Notes under the pieces: generated by a model
The model's database searches: none
Seen by the model: the letters and a program-made list of their open reading frames with translations, nothing else
What the model was told of the DNA's origin: nothing
Assembly: GCA_947455165.1 (NCBI GenBank)
Contig: CANGMP010000001.1
Coordinates: 1-64,000, forward strand
Length of the DNA: 64,000 bases
Source of the DNA: Acidimicrobiaceae bacterium
GTDB lineage: Bacteria; Actinomycetota; Acidimicrobiia; Acidimicrobiales; RAAP-2
Direction: 5' to 3'
Made by a program: the position numbers and the translations under genes
In this document: one piece after another, positions 48,514-58,300 of the stretch
How positions within the stretch are numbered: the first letter of the stretch is position 1
Layout of the letters: each line of letters opens with the position of its first letter

Positions 48514-49301
48514 GCACCACCACTCTCTCCCCCATCTCGCGACTTCGTTGGGCCTTTAGCGACGTCATGACTGTCGCCCAGCGAAACCTGCTGGCCGTCT
48601 TCCGCGTGCCATCAGCGCTGGTCTTTGTGATTATCCAGCCGGTGATGTTCGTGCTGTTGTTCCGCTACGTCTTTGGAGGGGCCATCAAGGCACCTGGCTC
48701 GAGCTACGTGAACTTCCTCATTCCGGGCATCTTGGTCCAGACCACCGTCTTTGGCGCCGTGGGAACTGCCATTGGTTTGGCCGAAGACTTGCAGCGCGGA
48801 CTCATCGAGCGTTTCCGCGCACTTCCCATGGCCCGCATGGCCGTACTCGCAGGCCGAACAATCTCGGACTTGGCTCGCAACGTACTTATCTTGGTCGTCA
48901 TTACGTTGGTCGGCTTTGGCGTCGGCTTTCGTCCCGGTGGCGGCGTTGTGGCCTACGTGCAGGCCAGCATTTTGATGCTGCTCTTCTCGTTCTGCCTGTC
49001 GTGGGGCTTTGCCTTTATTGGCCTGGCCGCGCCAAACAGTGAGACCGCACAGGCGATGACCTTCCCCTTGATCTTCCCCATCACGTTTGCTTCGAGCATT
49101 TTCGTGCCGGTGGCGACCATGCCGGGTTGGCTCCAAGTCTTTGCTCGTAATCAGCCGGTTTCACAGGCTGCCGAAGCGGTGCGCGGGCTCATGCTCGGGA
49201 CACCGCATGGCAACTCCAGTTGGATCACGCTCGGTTGGGCGCTGCTCGCTATTGCGACACTGGGGCCATTGGCTACTCGTCGCTACCGCCGCGCCGCCTA
49301 A
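48510..49301 (+). CDS. ABC-2 type permease (DrrB-like)
   Basis: VIIQPVMFVLLFRYVFGGAI, NQPVSQAAEAVRGLM; 4-nt overlap with ATPase gene. Confidence 0.93.
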   Translation: MSTTTLSPISRLRWAFSDVMTVAQRNLLAVFRVPSALVFVIIQPVMFVLLFRYVFGGAIKAPGSSYVNFLIPGILVQTTVFGAVGTAIGLAEDLQRGLIERFRALPMARMAVLAGRTISDLARNVLILVVITLVGFGVGFRPGGGVVAYVQASILMLLFSFCLSWGFAFIGLAAPNSETAQAMTFPLIFPITFASSIFVPVATMPGWLQVFARNQPVSQAAEAVRGLMLGTPHGNSSWITLGWALLAIATLGPLATRRYRRAA

Positions 49302-49306
49302 GCCCC

Positions 49307-49723
49307 ATGAGCGTGACCGAACCGGTCCTCTCAGCCTCAGAACTTCAAGAGATTCTCGTTGCCGCCTTCGGTGACGGCGTACCGGTAGTTGACGCGGTCA
49401 CCGACCATGGCGCCACGGTTCGCTATGTCGTCTCGGAGCGTAATATTCGCCCCGGTGGAACCCTCAGCGGTCCAACCATGATGATGCTGGCCGACACGGC
49501 CGCGTGGGTGGCGATCATGTCGCGGGTCGGGGCCGAACTCTTGGCCGTAACGACGAGCTTTCACATGAACTTTCTACGCAAGCCGGCGTTCGCCGATCTC
49601 ATTGCCGAAGCCACGCTCGACAAAGTTGGTCGCAAGCTTGCAATCGTTTCAGTACGCCTCCACTCAGCGGGCACCAACGAACTCGTGGCCAACGCTTCAG
49701 TGACATACGCCCGCCCCTCGTAA
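49307..49723 (+). CDS. PaaI-family hotdog thioesterase
   Basis: RPGGTLSGPTMMMLADTAAWVAIMS, VTTSFHMNFLRKPAFADL; ATG 49307. Confidence 0.88.
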   Translation: MSVTEPVLSASELQEILVAAFGDGVPVVDAVTDHGATVRYVVSERNIRPGGTLSGPTMMMLADTAAWVAIMSRVGAELLAVTTSFHMNFLRKPAFADLIAEATLDKVGRKLAIVSVRLHSAGTNELVANASVTYARPS

Positions 49724-49746
49724 AAATTTAAAGACTGTACTTTCGG

Positions 49747-49752
49747 TATAGT
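49747..49752 (+). promoter_or_regulatory. Candidate -10 element for a leaderless pLGIC transcript
   Basis: TATAGT, 6 nt before ATG 49759, no SD visible. Confidence 0.5.
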
Positions 49753-49758
49753 TACACC

Positions 49759-50832
49759 ATGAACAAGCCATCGTGGATGAAGCTCTCAGTACTCGCCAAG
49801 GTTGTCCCCGGCATCTTCGCTTTCAATATCGCCGTGGTGGTTCCCATCACCATCGCCGCTGGTAGCGACACCGTGGTCACCCGGGGAATCACCAAGACTC
49901 CACCGAAGCCACTCGCCACCACGGAGATCGTTCACCTCGGCGTCGAGCCAATGCAGATTGCCAATGTCGACCTTGGCCACGGCACTTTTGAAATGAGCTT
50001 TTACGTCTGGTGGCGCTGGAAGGGACCGATCGACCCGGTCACCTCGACATATTTCACCAATGCGACAAACGCCTCAACGAATCGAGTCATTGACTACTCG
50101 TTCCTTGACTCTCACAACAACCAGAAGCCGATTCTGTTGAAGGACGGCTACTGGTACCAGCAGGCCTACCTGTCGCTCGGCTTCTCCGACGCCTTCCCCC
50201 TCAATCGCTACCCGCTGGACGTCCAAGACCTGCAGGTTCGAGTTGAGAACACCACCTACGACTACAGCCAGCTGAACTACATCGTCGACCATCATGTGAG
50301 CAAGGACAAGGACCTCGTCGTGCCCGGTTGGACGACGAAGGATATTCAGTTCAAGGAGTACCTCCACCACTACGGCACCGACTTTGGATACACCGACCGT
50401 GGCGAATCGTTCCAGGACTACTCGCTCTTGACGTTCAACGTCCACATCGAGCGACCAATGTCGCATTTCTTGGGCAAGTTGATGTTGCCGCTGATGGTCG
50501 TCTTGCTGGCGGCCGTGACCTCACTCTTCTTGAAGGCCGGCAACTTCGATACTCGCCTGGCGCTTACTGGAACTGGCCTCTTGACCTTGATCTTCCTCCA
50601 GCAGGGTTACTCGGCCGAACTGCCTAGCCCAGTGCCGGTCGTCTTAATGGACAAGATTTATGCGCTGGCCTACGCCGCAGTGCTCGTCACCTTCTTCCGC
50701 GTCATCTGGACAACTGACCGCGTGCATCGCAAGCGTGATGAGGAAGAGCTCTTTGTAAAGAGCGACCGACGACTGGCCTGGATTATCTTCGCGGGCTTTG
50801 TCGGCGGCACCACGCTCTTCGTATTGTTCTAA
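49759..50832 (+). CDS. Pentameric ligand-gated ion channel (Cys-loop superfamily) homolog
   Basis: Signal peptide; beta-rich ECD with FPLNRYPLDVQDLQVRVENTTYD; TM block ERPMSHFLGKLMLPLMVVLLAAVTSLFL / FDTRLALTGTGLLTLIFLQQGYSAELPSPVPVVLMDKIYALAYAAVLVTFF / WIIFAGFVGGTTLFVLF in M1-M4 order. Confidence 0.85.
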   Translation: MNKPSWMKLSVLAKVVPGIFAFNIAVVVPITIAAGSDTVVTRGITKTPPKPLATTEIVHLGVEPMQIANVDLGHGTFEMSFYVWWRWKGPIDPVTSTYFTNATNASTNRVIDYSFLDSHNNQKPILLKDGYWYQQAYLSLGFSDAFPLNRYPLDVQDLQVRVENTTYDYSQLNYIVDHHVSKDKDLVVPGWTTKDIQFKEYLHHYGTDFGYTDRGESFQDYSLLTFNVHIERPMSHFLGKLMLPLMVVLLAAVTSLFLKAGNFDTRLALTGTGLLTLIFLQQGYSAELPSPVPVVLMDKIYALAYAAVLVTFFRVIWTTDRVHRKRDEEELFVKSDRRLAWIIFAGFVGGTTLFVLF

Positions 50833-52685
50833 GAAGCGGTCCGTACGATCCAGAACTTCACAGCTCCGTGGTCTCGCACGCGCGGTGGACCAAAAGCATC
50901 AGTGACGTATTGGGCCGCAACGTCGTACTCGGAACCATGTTTCGTAGCGATGATGATTGAGACTCGATAACGCCGCACGAATTCGCGGAAGGCCTTGACG
51001 GTTTCGGGACCACGTGGAGGCATGAGCTCGTCAAGCCCCGGTACGCCTTCCATAATGCCGGCGTTCGTAGCACCCCAGAATGGCCTCAGAAGGGCAGTTG
51101 ACACTGAGGTCGGCTCCAGCAGTGGAACGCCTTGATTGTGACCTTTCTGGTCGCCCACGATGGCCTCTCCCCCGATGAGCGAGAATCGCATCGACATTTC
51201 GGACTGAATCAACATCGCGTTGTTGAAGAGTGGGTTGGGGTACGGGTAAAAGAGTGCACGGTCACCGGGCTGCACAACCGCTCGATACTCCGGCGATCCA
51301 AACCATGAGCTTTGGTTGGTGGCGACCGTCGAGAAGCGAGCGGCGGGAACCAAGCACCACAAGATCAATGCGGCACCAAGGACCGAGGCGACTACGTGTC
51401 GGGGACGAAGACTTGATGGCGATTCACGCCAAGCCTTTTGAATGGTCGAGAGAAAAAGACCAGTGCCGAGAGCAACAACGACCCAGACCAAAAAGACATA
51501 CCGAGTCGGCAGAATTTCAGAGAGCACCGGAATTGAATGGACCCACGCCAAGGGCGAAGGTACGGAGGTGTCCCGACTATTGACCCAGATGGAGCCGCCG
51601 AGGCTCAACACGGTGAATATCGCGAACAAAATTGCGAGGACTCGGGCGGCCGCCTGCTGGCGATATCGCCATAACCCATACAAAAGCAAGGCGAGCAGGG
51701 GAATACCAACGTAAGCACCCCGCTCAAGGCTGGAGCCCACCAGCGGGTCTAGCAGGAGTCGGGGGCCGAAGCCCAGGGCGTGAGACCACGCATTGGGGAA
51801 GACGAACTCCGCGAGGTCAGTTCGAATGCGTTCGGTCCACGGGTGGGGATTGCCTCGGACGGCCCAAGGCCCAAAGAGGCTCACCGCAACCGGACCGGCC
51901 ATAAGGGTGGCAAAGAGCGCTGTGAAGGGCACGAGCGCCGCTCGGAGAGCTACCCGGGCCGACCTGCGCTGTTCGGCGGTAACGAAAGCGGCAGCGACAA
52001 CCGCTGCCAGAGCGATTGCTAGCAAATCAAGCACCACGCGCTCGGCCGAAATGAGGAATTCGGCACTCAGCAACACAGCGATCCAGCGGGCGAGGCGGCG
52101 AGGCGGACCCTCCTGACGCACGAGGCGCCAGGACAGCCAGAACAGCAGCGGCGGGAGTGGCGCAAACGTCAAGAACAGGTGAGCGTGTCCTTGGGCAATT
52201 GAGAAGCTCGAAAAGCCGTACAGCAGACCAACAACAAAACTCGCAAACCGCGTGAGTCCTACGCGAGTCGACACAAAGTAGGCCGAGGATGCACTCAGCG
52301 CTAAGGCCATAGGCATCAGGAAATTGAACACCGTCGTTGGACCCATGAGCCATGTGAACGGCGTCATCAAAATTCCGAGTAACGGCATGGAGGTGTTCGA
52401 GAGGAGATTTACGCCGTGGGGTACGGCAAGCGCCGAACTCCAAAGCGGATTCAAACCGTGGGCGATCGCGTACGCGGGCCACGCCAGGAACCACACCTCC
52501 TGTACTCCGTCACCCGACGGTGCCATAGGTACGTTTGATGCGTAAATCGTGATCTGTGAATTCTGAAGAAATCCAAGTTTGCTGTAGAGCAAATAGGCGT
52601 ACGCCGTGTAAATAATCACCACGAGCGATGAAGCTCGAGACGGCTTGCGGTGAAACTGTGAACTACGGTGCGAAAGCTTCCCCAC
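50829..52685 (-). CDS. Polytopic membrane protein, GT-C glycosyltransferase-like
   Basis: Multiple TM segments, early acidic motif in SGDGVQEVWFLAWP, C-terminal soluble domain. Confidence 0.7.
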   Translation of the reverse strand: MGKLSHRSSQFHRKPSRASSLVVIIYTAYAYLLYSKLGFLQNSQITIYASNVPMAPSGDGVQEVWFLAWPAYAIAHGLNPLWSSALAVPHGVNLLSNTSMPLLGILMTPFTWLMGPTTVFNFLMPMALALSASSAYFVSTRVGLTRFASFVVGLLYGFSSFSIAQGHAHLFLTFAPLPPLLFWLSWRLVRQEGPPRRLARWIAVLLSAEFLISAERVVLDLLAIALAAVVAAAFVTAEQRRSARVALRAALVPFTALFATLMAGPVAVSLFGPWAVRGNPHPWTERIRTDLAEFVFPNAWSHALGFGPRLLLDPLVGSSLERGAYVGIPLLALLLYGLWRYRQQAAARVLAILFAIFTVLSLGGSIWVNSRDTSVPSPLAWVHSIPVLSEILPTRYVFLVWVVVALGTGLFLSTIQKAWRESPSSLRPRHVVASVLGAALILWCLVPAARFSTVATNQSSWFGSPEYRAVVQPGDRALFYPYPNPLFNNAMLIQSEMSMRFSLIGGEAIVGDQKGHNQGVPLLEPTSVSTALLRPFWGATNAGIMEGVPGLDELMPPRGPETVKAFREFVRRYRVSIIIATKHGSEYDVAAQYVTDAFGPPRVRDHGAVKFWIVRTAS

Positions 52686-52701
52686 GGAGTCAGTATTCCA
52701 C

Positions 52702-54021
52702 TTAGTTCATGCGGTTAAAGAGCGTTCCTGTCAATTCGGAAATTGGGATACGCACCTGCTCCATCGTGTCACGATCGCGCAACGTGACGGCGTTGTCTTC
52801 CAGCGAATCGAAGTCCACGGTTACGCAAAATGGCGTACCGACTTCGTCCTGTCGACGGTAACGACGGCCAATTGACTGGGTTACGTCGTAGTCAACCATG
52901 AAGTGGTTCTGAAGGGTTGCCAAAACGCTGCGGGACAGCGCTTCGAGTTCGGGCTTCTTGGAAAGCGGCAAGACGGCCACCTGGTAGGGGGCGAGCCGCC
53001 AGTGGAGACGCAGCACGGTACGCACTTCATCGCCCACGGCTTCTTCTTCGTAGGCCGAGAGCAGGAACGCCATCATCGCGCGAGTCGCGCCGGCGGCTGG
53101 CTCAATCACGTGTGGCGTGTAGCGCTCGTTGGTGGCTTGATCGAAGTACTCGAGCTTGGTGCCGCTGGCCTCACTGTGTGCCTTGAGGTCAAAGTCAGTG
53201 CGGTTGGCGACACCTTCGAGCTCGCCCCAACCCCAGGGGAAGAGGAACTCGATGTCGGCCGTGCCCGTTGAATAGTGACTCAGTTCATCGGGATCGTGGT
53301 GACGGATGCGAATCTTGGAGGCGTCGATACCGAGGTTCTGATACCAGCTGTAGCGCTGATCAATCCAGTACTCAAACCACGTCGGTGATTCGGCCGGCGG
53401 GACGAAGTACTCCATCTCCATTTGTTCGAATTCACGGGTTCGGAACACGAAGTTCTGGGGCGTGATTTCGTTACGGAACGACTTGCCGACCTGGGCAATA
53501 CCAAATGGCGGCTTCTTGCGGGTCGTGGTCTGGACGTTCAAGAAGTTGGTGAACATTCCCTGTGCCGTTTCCGGACGAAGGTAGGCCACGGCACCGTCGT
53601 CTTCCACTGGACCGGCGTGCGTCTTGAACATGAGATTGAATGCGCGGGCCGGGGTCAGGTCGTGGCTGCCACACTTGGGGCAGATGCCGTCAATTTGGTC
53701 TTCCCGAAGTCGCTCATTGCACTGCTTGCAGTCGACTAGGGGGTCGGTGAAAGTGGCCAAGTGACCCGACGCAGCCCAAACGGCCGGGGGCGAGAGAATC
53801 GCGGCATCCAGGCCAACAACGTCGTCACGAAGTTGCACCATGGAACGCCACCAAGCGTTCTTGACGTTACGAAGAAGGAGGACGCCGAGTGGGCCGTAGT
53901 CGTAGGTGGAACGAAAGCCGCCGTAGATTTCGGCCGACGGAAAGACAAATCCCCGACGCTTGGCTAAATTGATGACCTTTTCTAAGAGTTCGGGATTGGG
54001 CGTTGCTTCGGCACTCGACAT
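52702..54021 (-). CDS. glyS: Glycyl-tRNA synthetase (single-chain class II)
   Basis: KRRGFVFPSAEIYGGFRSTYDYGPLGVLLLRNVKNAWW; LRPETAQGMFTNFLNV. Confidence 0.97.
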   Translation of the reverse strand: MSSAEATPNPELLEKVINLAKRRGFVFPSAEIYGGFRSTYDYGPLGVLLLRNVKNAWWRSMVQLRDDVVGLDAAILSPPAVWAASGHLATFTDPLVDCKQCNERLREDQIDGICPKCGSHDLTPARAFNLMFKTHAGPVEDDGAVAYLRPETAQGMFTNFLNVQTTTRKKPPFGIAQVGKSFRNEITPQNFVFRTREFEQMEMEYFVPPAESPTWFEYWIDQRYSWYQNLGIDASKIRIRHHDPDELSHYSTGTADIEFLFPWGWGELEGVANRTDFDLKAHSEASGTKLEYFDQATNERYTPHVIEPAAGATRAMMAFLLSAYEEEAVGDEVRTVLRLHWRLAPYQVAVLPLSKKPELEALSRSVLATLQNHFMVDYDVTQSIGRRYRRQDEVGTPFCVTVDFDSLEDNAVTLRDRDTMEQVRIPISELTGTLFNRMN

Positions 54022-54024
54022 GCC

Positions 54025-55125
54025 CTACAGGCTACCGGACGCCCCATCGCTATTCGAAGAGCGCAACCGGACAATTACCTGATTGGCCAACAGTCGGCCC
54101 TTTTCATTCAGAGTCACCTGACCGCTCTCGATGGCAATGAGGTGTCGGACTTCATTGAGCGACTCGAAGGCCTCGAGCGGAACGCCACGGCGCGTTCGCA
54201 GGGCCAACGATTCGGCTTCGAAGGCCTGCGACTGGGGGCTGACGACTTCCTCGCCGCCACGCGGTGATGTACCACTGGTAACGAGCGAGATGTATCGATC
54301 CGGCGTGCGCACATTCCACCAGCGCAGGCCGTCTTGGTGAGAATGTGCGGCCGAGCCGAATCCGATGTAGTTGCCGTGATCCCAGTACACGTGGTTATGA
54401 CGACACTCGTGGCCCGGGCGAGCCCAGTTGGAGATCTCTTCCCACTCGTACCCGGCCTCATCGAGAAGTTCACCGACGACGTCGTACGCGTCGGCCGAAT
54501 CGTCCTCATCGGGGTGGCGACTTTCATCGCGACCGAGAGGTGTTGCCGGTTCTGGCGTCAAGACGTAGCAACTGATGTGGGGCGGCGGAAACGGCAGCGA
54601 GGTGATGTCTTTCACGGTGGCACGAACATCATCGAGCGATTCGGCGCGAGATCCGACGATGAGGTCCATATTCCATGTCGCAAAACCGGCTTCGGTAACG
54701 GCGCGACTGACCTGTTCGTGCGCCATCGTGCCGTGTCGCCGTCCGAGATCGGCGAGCACAGCGGCCTGCGTTGACTGCACGCCAAAGCTCATACGAGTCA
54801 CGCCGCCCTGGCGATAAGCGCTGAGTCGCTCTAAGGATGCGTCTTCGGGATTGCACTCAACCGTTACCTCGGCATCGTCGGCACGTGGAATGGCATGCAA
54901 GATCTCCAAGAGCTGGCTAACGCTGAGGCGAGACGGCGTCCCACCACCGAAAAAGACGGTGTCGGCCACCGGCATTCCCGCGTCGACGGCGTCGTGGATC
55001 TCTCGCACGACACACGTGACGTACTCCTCCATGAGATGATCGCGGTCTGAGTAAGTGGCAAAGGCGCAGTAGTCGCAGCGATGTGCGCAAAATGGCACGT
55101 GGACGTAGACGCCAAAATCAGCCAC
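54025..55125 (-). CDS. hemW: Radical SAM HemW / coproporphyrinogen III oxidase-like
   Basis: VADFGVYVHVPFCAHRCDYCAFATY (CxxxCxxC), FGGGTPSRLS; GTG 55125 preferred. Confidence 0.95.
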   Translation of the reverse strand: MADFGVYVHVPFCAHRCDYCAFATYSDRDHLMEEYVTCVVREIHDAVDAGMPVADTVFFGGGTPSRLSVSQLLEILHAIPRADDAEVTVECNPEDASLERLSAYRQGGVTRMSFGVQSTQAAVLADLGRRHGTMAHEQVSRAVTEAGFATWNMDLIVGSRAESLDDVRATVKDITSLPFPPPHISCYVLTPEPATPLGRDESRHPDEDDSADAYDVVGELLDEAGYEWEEISNWARPGHECRHNHVYWDHGNYIGFGSAAHSHQDGLRWWNVRTPDRYISLVTSGTSPRGGEEVVSPQSQAFEAESLALRTRRGVPLEAFESLNEVRHLIAIESGQVTLNEKGRLLANQVIVRLRSSNSDGASGSL

Positions 55126-56539
55126 GGTTCGCCGCGGTCTCGCGGGCAAGCGCAAATCGGCGGAGCGCCTCATCGCGCTCGGTCTTTGCGTCAATGATCG
55201 GGCGCACGTAGTTCGGCGGAGCTAAGAGCCCGTCACCACCCCCGGGCTGAAGACACTGCGGCGCGGCCACACCCGATAGTTCCGGAATGAACTGGTGCAC
55301 AAAAGCACCATCGGGATCAAACCGCTCTGCTTGAAGTGTTGGATTAAAGACTCGGTGATAGGGCGCGGCGTCGGTCCCCGTCCCGGCCGCCCACTGCCAG
55401 CCGTGCTGATTCGAGGCCACGTCGCCGTCGAGGAGACGCCACATAAACCACTTGGCCCCCCATCGCCAGTCGAGGTGTAGATGCTTTACGAGGAAAGATG
55501 CGGCCACCATTCGTACGCGGTTGTGCATCCAGCCGGTGTCGAGAAGTTGTCGCATGCCGGCGTCAACGAGGGGATATCCAGTTTCGCCTCGGGCCCAAGC
55601 GCGAAATCGCTCGCGGGCCTTGGCGTCGGTATCGACTGGCAGGTGGTTCATCGTCGGCTGAAGCACGTCATAACTCGAGTGGGGATTATGAAACAACACG
55701 TCGGCGTAGAACTCGCGCCAGGCAATCTCGGAGACAAAGACTCGCCGGTCATCGCTGTCACCGAGCACAGAGTGCACCACTTGGCGTGGGTGTATCGATC
55801 CGAAGCGCAGGTGCGGACTCAGCTGAGACGTTCCCGGCACGCTGGGGATATTGCGGTCCGTCCCGTACTGGTCGACGCGTGGCGCAAACTCGGCCAGCAT
55901 CTGGGCTGCTGCGCGCTCCCCCGCGGCCGGCGTCGGCGCCGGCGCAAGTTCGACTATGTCTCCGAAGTACTCAGGCCATGCCCGTCCGGCCAGTTCAACC
56001 ATTCGCGCGAGAGACTCAGTGGAGGCTGAGACCCACTGAGGCGTGCTCGGTGGCGCAAGTGGTTCAGGAATTTCAAAGGTGTCCCAGACTCGGCGAAATG
56101 GGGTGAAAACCTTGTAGGGCTCGTGGGACTGAGAAAAGACAGAGCCGGGACGCACTATGTACGGCGAATCGATCAACCGGAGAGGGACGTCGCCGAGCAG
56201 CTGAGCGACCCGAGCATCACGATCTCGAGCCGCCGGGGTGAACTCTTCAGTGGCGAAGACTTCCGTGACGCCAAGTTCTTTCACGAGAGCCGGAAGAACG
56301 ACACGCGGGTCACCGTAGCGAACTACCAACGCACCACCCAGCAACGAGTCCAACGAGTCCAACGTCTCAGCGAGAAAGCCAACCCGAGTGGGACCAGCGC
56401 CTCGCAGCAGCGTTTCGTCGGCGCAGAAGAATGGCACGACACCCGACACACCGGCACTCTCGAGTGCTTCCAGGAGGGCTCGGTTGTCGGCGAGGCGTAG
56501 GTCTCGACGAAACCAAAAGAGAGCAGGACCACGCGACAT
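55118..56539 (-). CDS. phr: Class I deoxyribodipyrimidine photolyase
   Basis: ALFWFRRDLRLADN; YPLVDAGMRQLLDTGWMHNRVRMVAASFLVKHL; GDVASNQHGWQWAAGTGTDAAPYHRVFNP; ATG 56539. Confidence 0.95.
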   Translation of the reverse strand: MSRGPALFWFRRDLRLADNRALLEALESAGVSGVVPFFCADETLLRGAGPTRVGFLAETLDSLDSLLGGALVVRYGDPRVVLPALVKELGVTEVFATEEFTPAARDRDARVAQLLGDVPLRLIDSPYIVRPGSVFSQSHEPYKVFTPFRRVWDTFEIPEPLAPPSTPQWVSASTESLARMVELAGRAWPEYFGDIVELAPAPTPAAGERAAAQMLAEFAPRVDQYGTDRNIPSVPGTSQLSPHLRFGSIHPRQVVHSVLGDSDDRRVFVSEIAWREFYADVLFHNPHSSYDVLQPTMNHLPVDTDAKARERFRAWARGETGYPLVDAGMRQLLDTGWMHNRVRMVAASFLVKHLHLDWRWGAKWFMWRLLDGDVASNQHGWQWAAGTGTDAAPYHRVFNPTLQAERFDPDGAFVHQFIPELSGVAAPQCLQPGGGDGLLAPPNYVRPIIDAKTERDEALRRFALARETAANRG

Positions 56540-56549
56540 CAGTGCGACC

Positions 56550-57296
56550 CTACCGGTGAGGCTCGGCAGGTAGGGCCTGGTTGAGCGATCGCGCCACCCG
56601 AAGCCGCTTACCGAAGTGCTGCTCGATGGCCTCGCTGGCCAGCGCGGCGACTTCGGCCGTTCCGGCGACCTGTCCATCTCGGAGTACTCCGGCAAGGTCT
56701 CCAAGTAGTAACCGACGCAACAGCACGACGGCATCGCCAGAGACGGGACGGCCCGAACGACAGGCCACGCACAAGAGTCCACCAGCTTCGGCGTTAAAGG
56801 AAACCAATGGACCTTCAGCACCGCAGTTCACACACTCATCGAGCTGGGGTGCCGAGCCGTCGATGGCCAACATCTTGAAGTAGAAGGCCGCCGGCACGAG
56901 ATGAGGGGCGAAGTCGGGATTCTCTAGTGACTGAAGGGCTCGAGCGAGCATCGTGAAGATTTCAATGTCCGGTTCATTGTCGGTCGGGATGGCATCAACA
57001 ACTTCCACGAGGGCCAGCGCCGCCGACAATCGATCGAAGTCTTGGCGCAGTGCGCTGAAGCGATGGACGTGTTGTACCTGGCGTACCTGGAGAAGCTCTC
57101 CGCGCCCTTCGGCCAGGAGGATGTCCACGTGAGCCATAACCTCAAGACCACTGCCAAGTTTGCTCGTGGTCTTGCGAACACCTCGGGCAATGGCCCGAAG
57201 CTTGCCGTGCGACTTTGACCACAACACGACGACTCGATCGGACTCCCCAGACTTATACGTACGGAGAACGATGGCTTCGTCCCGAAGGGTGTTCAC
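56550..57296 (-). CDS. recO: DNA repair protein RecO
   Basis: RDEAIVLRTYKSGESDRVVVLWSKSHGKLRAIARGVRK; CVNC...CVAC zinc motif. Confidence 0.95.
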   Translation of the reverse strand: MNTLRDEAIVLRTYKSGESDRVVVLWSKSHGKLRAIARGVRKTTSKLGSGLEVMAHVDILLAEGRGELLQVRQVQHVHRFSALRQDFDRLSAALALVEVVDAIPTDNEPDIEIFTMLARALQSLENPDFAPHLVPAAFYFKMLAIDGSAPQLDECVNCGAEGPLVSFNAEAGGLLCVACRSGRPVSGDAVVLLRRLLLGDLAGVLRDGQVAGTAEVAALASEAIEQHFGKRLRVARSLNQALPAEPHR

Positions 57297-57502
57297 TGGT
57301 CGTCGTTGCGCTTCCGAAACTGTTGTGGCTTGCGCTCAATACCCATAAACCGGTTCAACCAGTTCCCTCCGCCGACTAAGACGCCGAGAATGAGGGGCAG
57401 CATTAACGGTGGCACCCAGCGACTGGCTCCGTTGAGGGCAATGACCCAAAGGCCGATATAGATCAGTCCTCCGAGAACAATGGCGAGGCGGCGATAGGTC
57501 AC
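57293..57502 (-). CDS. Small two-TM membrane protein, unknown function
   Basis: 69 aa, 4-nt overlaps with uppS and recO. Confidence 0.75.
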   Translation of the reverse strand: MTYRRLAIVLGGLIYIGLWVIALNGASRWVPPLMLPLILGVLVGGGNWLNRFMGIERKPQQFRKRNDDQ

Positions 57503-58239
57503 TTTTCAAGCCCTCCGTAACGGCGTTCACGCTGCTGGAATTCACGAATGGCCTCATACAAGTGCTCGCGGCGAAAGTCGGGCCACAGCACATCAGTGAA
57601 GACGAGCTCGGAGTAGGCAATCTCCCAGAGCAGATAGTTCGAAATACGGAACTCACCAGACGTTCGAACCATCAGGTCGGGGTCGGGAAACTCGGGATGG
57701 TAGAGACGGGCGCGAATGGCCTTTTCGTCAATCTTGTTGACGGGTACCTTGTCGGCCACCAGCTGCTTGACGGCGTCCACGATCTCGGCACGGCCTCCGT
57801 AGTTAAAGGCCATGTTGAGCGTCATCACCTTGTTGTTCTTGGTGAGCTCGGCCGCCTCGTCCATGTTCTTTAAGACACGGCGTGGCACGCGCCAATCGCG
57901 ACGACCACTAAACGTGATCTTCACACCCTCGGCATTGAGCTCGTCACGGCGACGCTTCAACAGCGACTCGTTAAAGCCCATGAGATAGCGAACTTCATCG
58001 ACGGGGCGGCGCCAGTTCTCTGTTGAAAAGGCGTAGACCGTCAATACTTCGACCCCGGCGGCGAGTGCGCCGTAGGCGGCATCCACGAGCGCCTCTTCGC
58101 CGGCGGCGTGGCCATCGGTTCGAGGCAGTCCCCGTTGCTGCGCCCATCGTCCATTGCCATCCATCACTACCGCAACATGTCGCGGCATTCGGTCAAGATC
58201 CAACCATTGAGGAAGCGGGACGGGGCGAGGATCTGGCAC
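57499..58239 (-). CDS. uppS: Undecaprenyl diphosphate synthase
   Basis: HVAVVMDGNGRWAQQRGLPRTDGHAAG; DLMVRTSGEFRISNYLLWEIAYSELVF. Confidence 0.97.
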   Translation of the reverse strand: MPDPRPVPLPQWLDLDRMPRHVAVVMDGNGRWAQQRGLPRTDGHAAGEEALVDAAYGALAAGVEVLTVYAFSTENWRRPVDEVRYLMGFNESLLKRRRDELNAEGVKITFSGRRDWRVPRRVLKNMDEAAELTKNNKVMTLNMAFNYGGRAEIVDAVKQLVADKVPVNKIDEKAIRARLYHPEFPDPDLMVRTSGEFRISNYLLWEIAYSELVFTDVLWPDFRREHLYEAIREFQQRERRYGGLEK

Positions 58240-58245
58240 GTAAAA

Positions 58246-58251
58246 AACCTA
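58246..58251 (-). promoter_or_regulatory. Candidate -10 element for leaderless uppS transcript
   Basis: TAGGTT (minus strand), 6 nt before GTG 58239. Confidence 0.45.
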
Positions 58252-58288
58252 GTGGAGAGTGGACCCTCGCGACGTCGTCCTGGAGCCC

Positions 58289-58294
58289 TAGTGT
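58289..58294 (+). promoter_or_regulatory. Candidate -10 element for leaderless dinG-like transcript
   Basis: TAGTGT, 6 nt before GTG 58301. Confidence 0.45.
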
Positions 58295-58300
58295 TCCCTT

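Noticed and set aside
54000-54030. TAGCCT upstream of glyS as a separate promoter
   Set aside because: glyS lies 3 nt after hemW in an apparent operon, so a chance match is plausible; not counted among the leaderless set.
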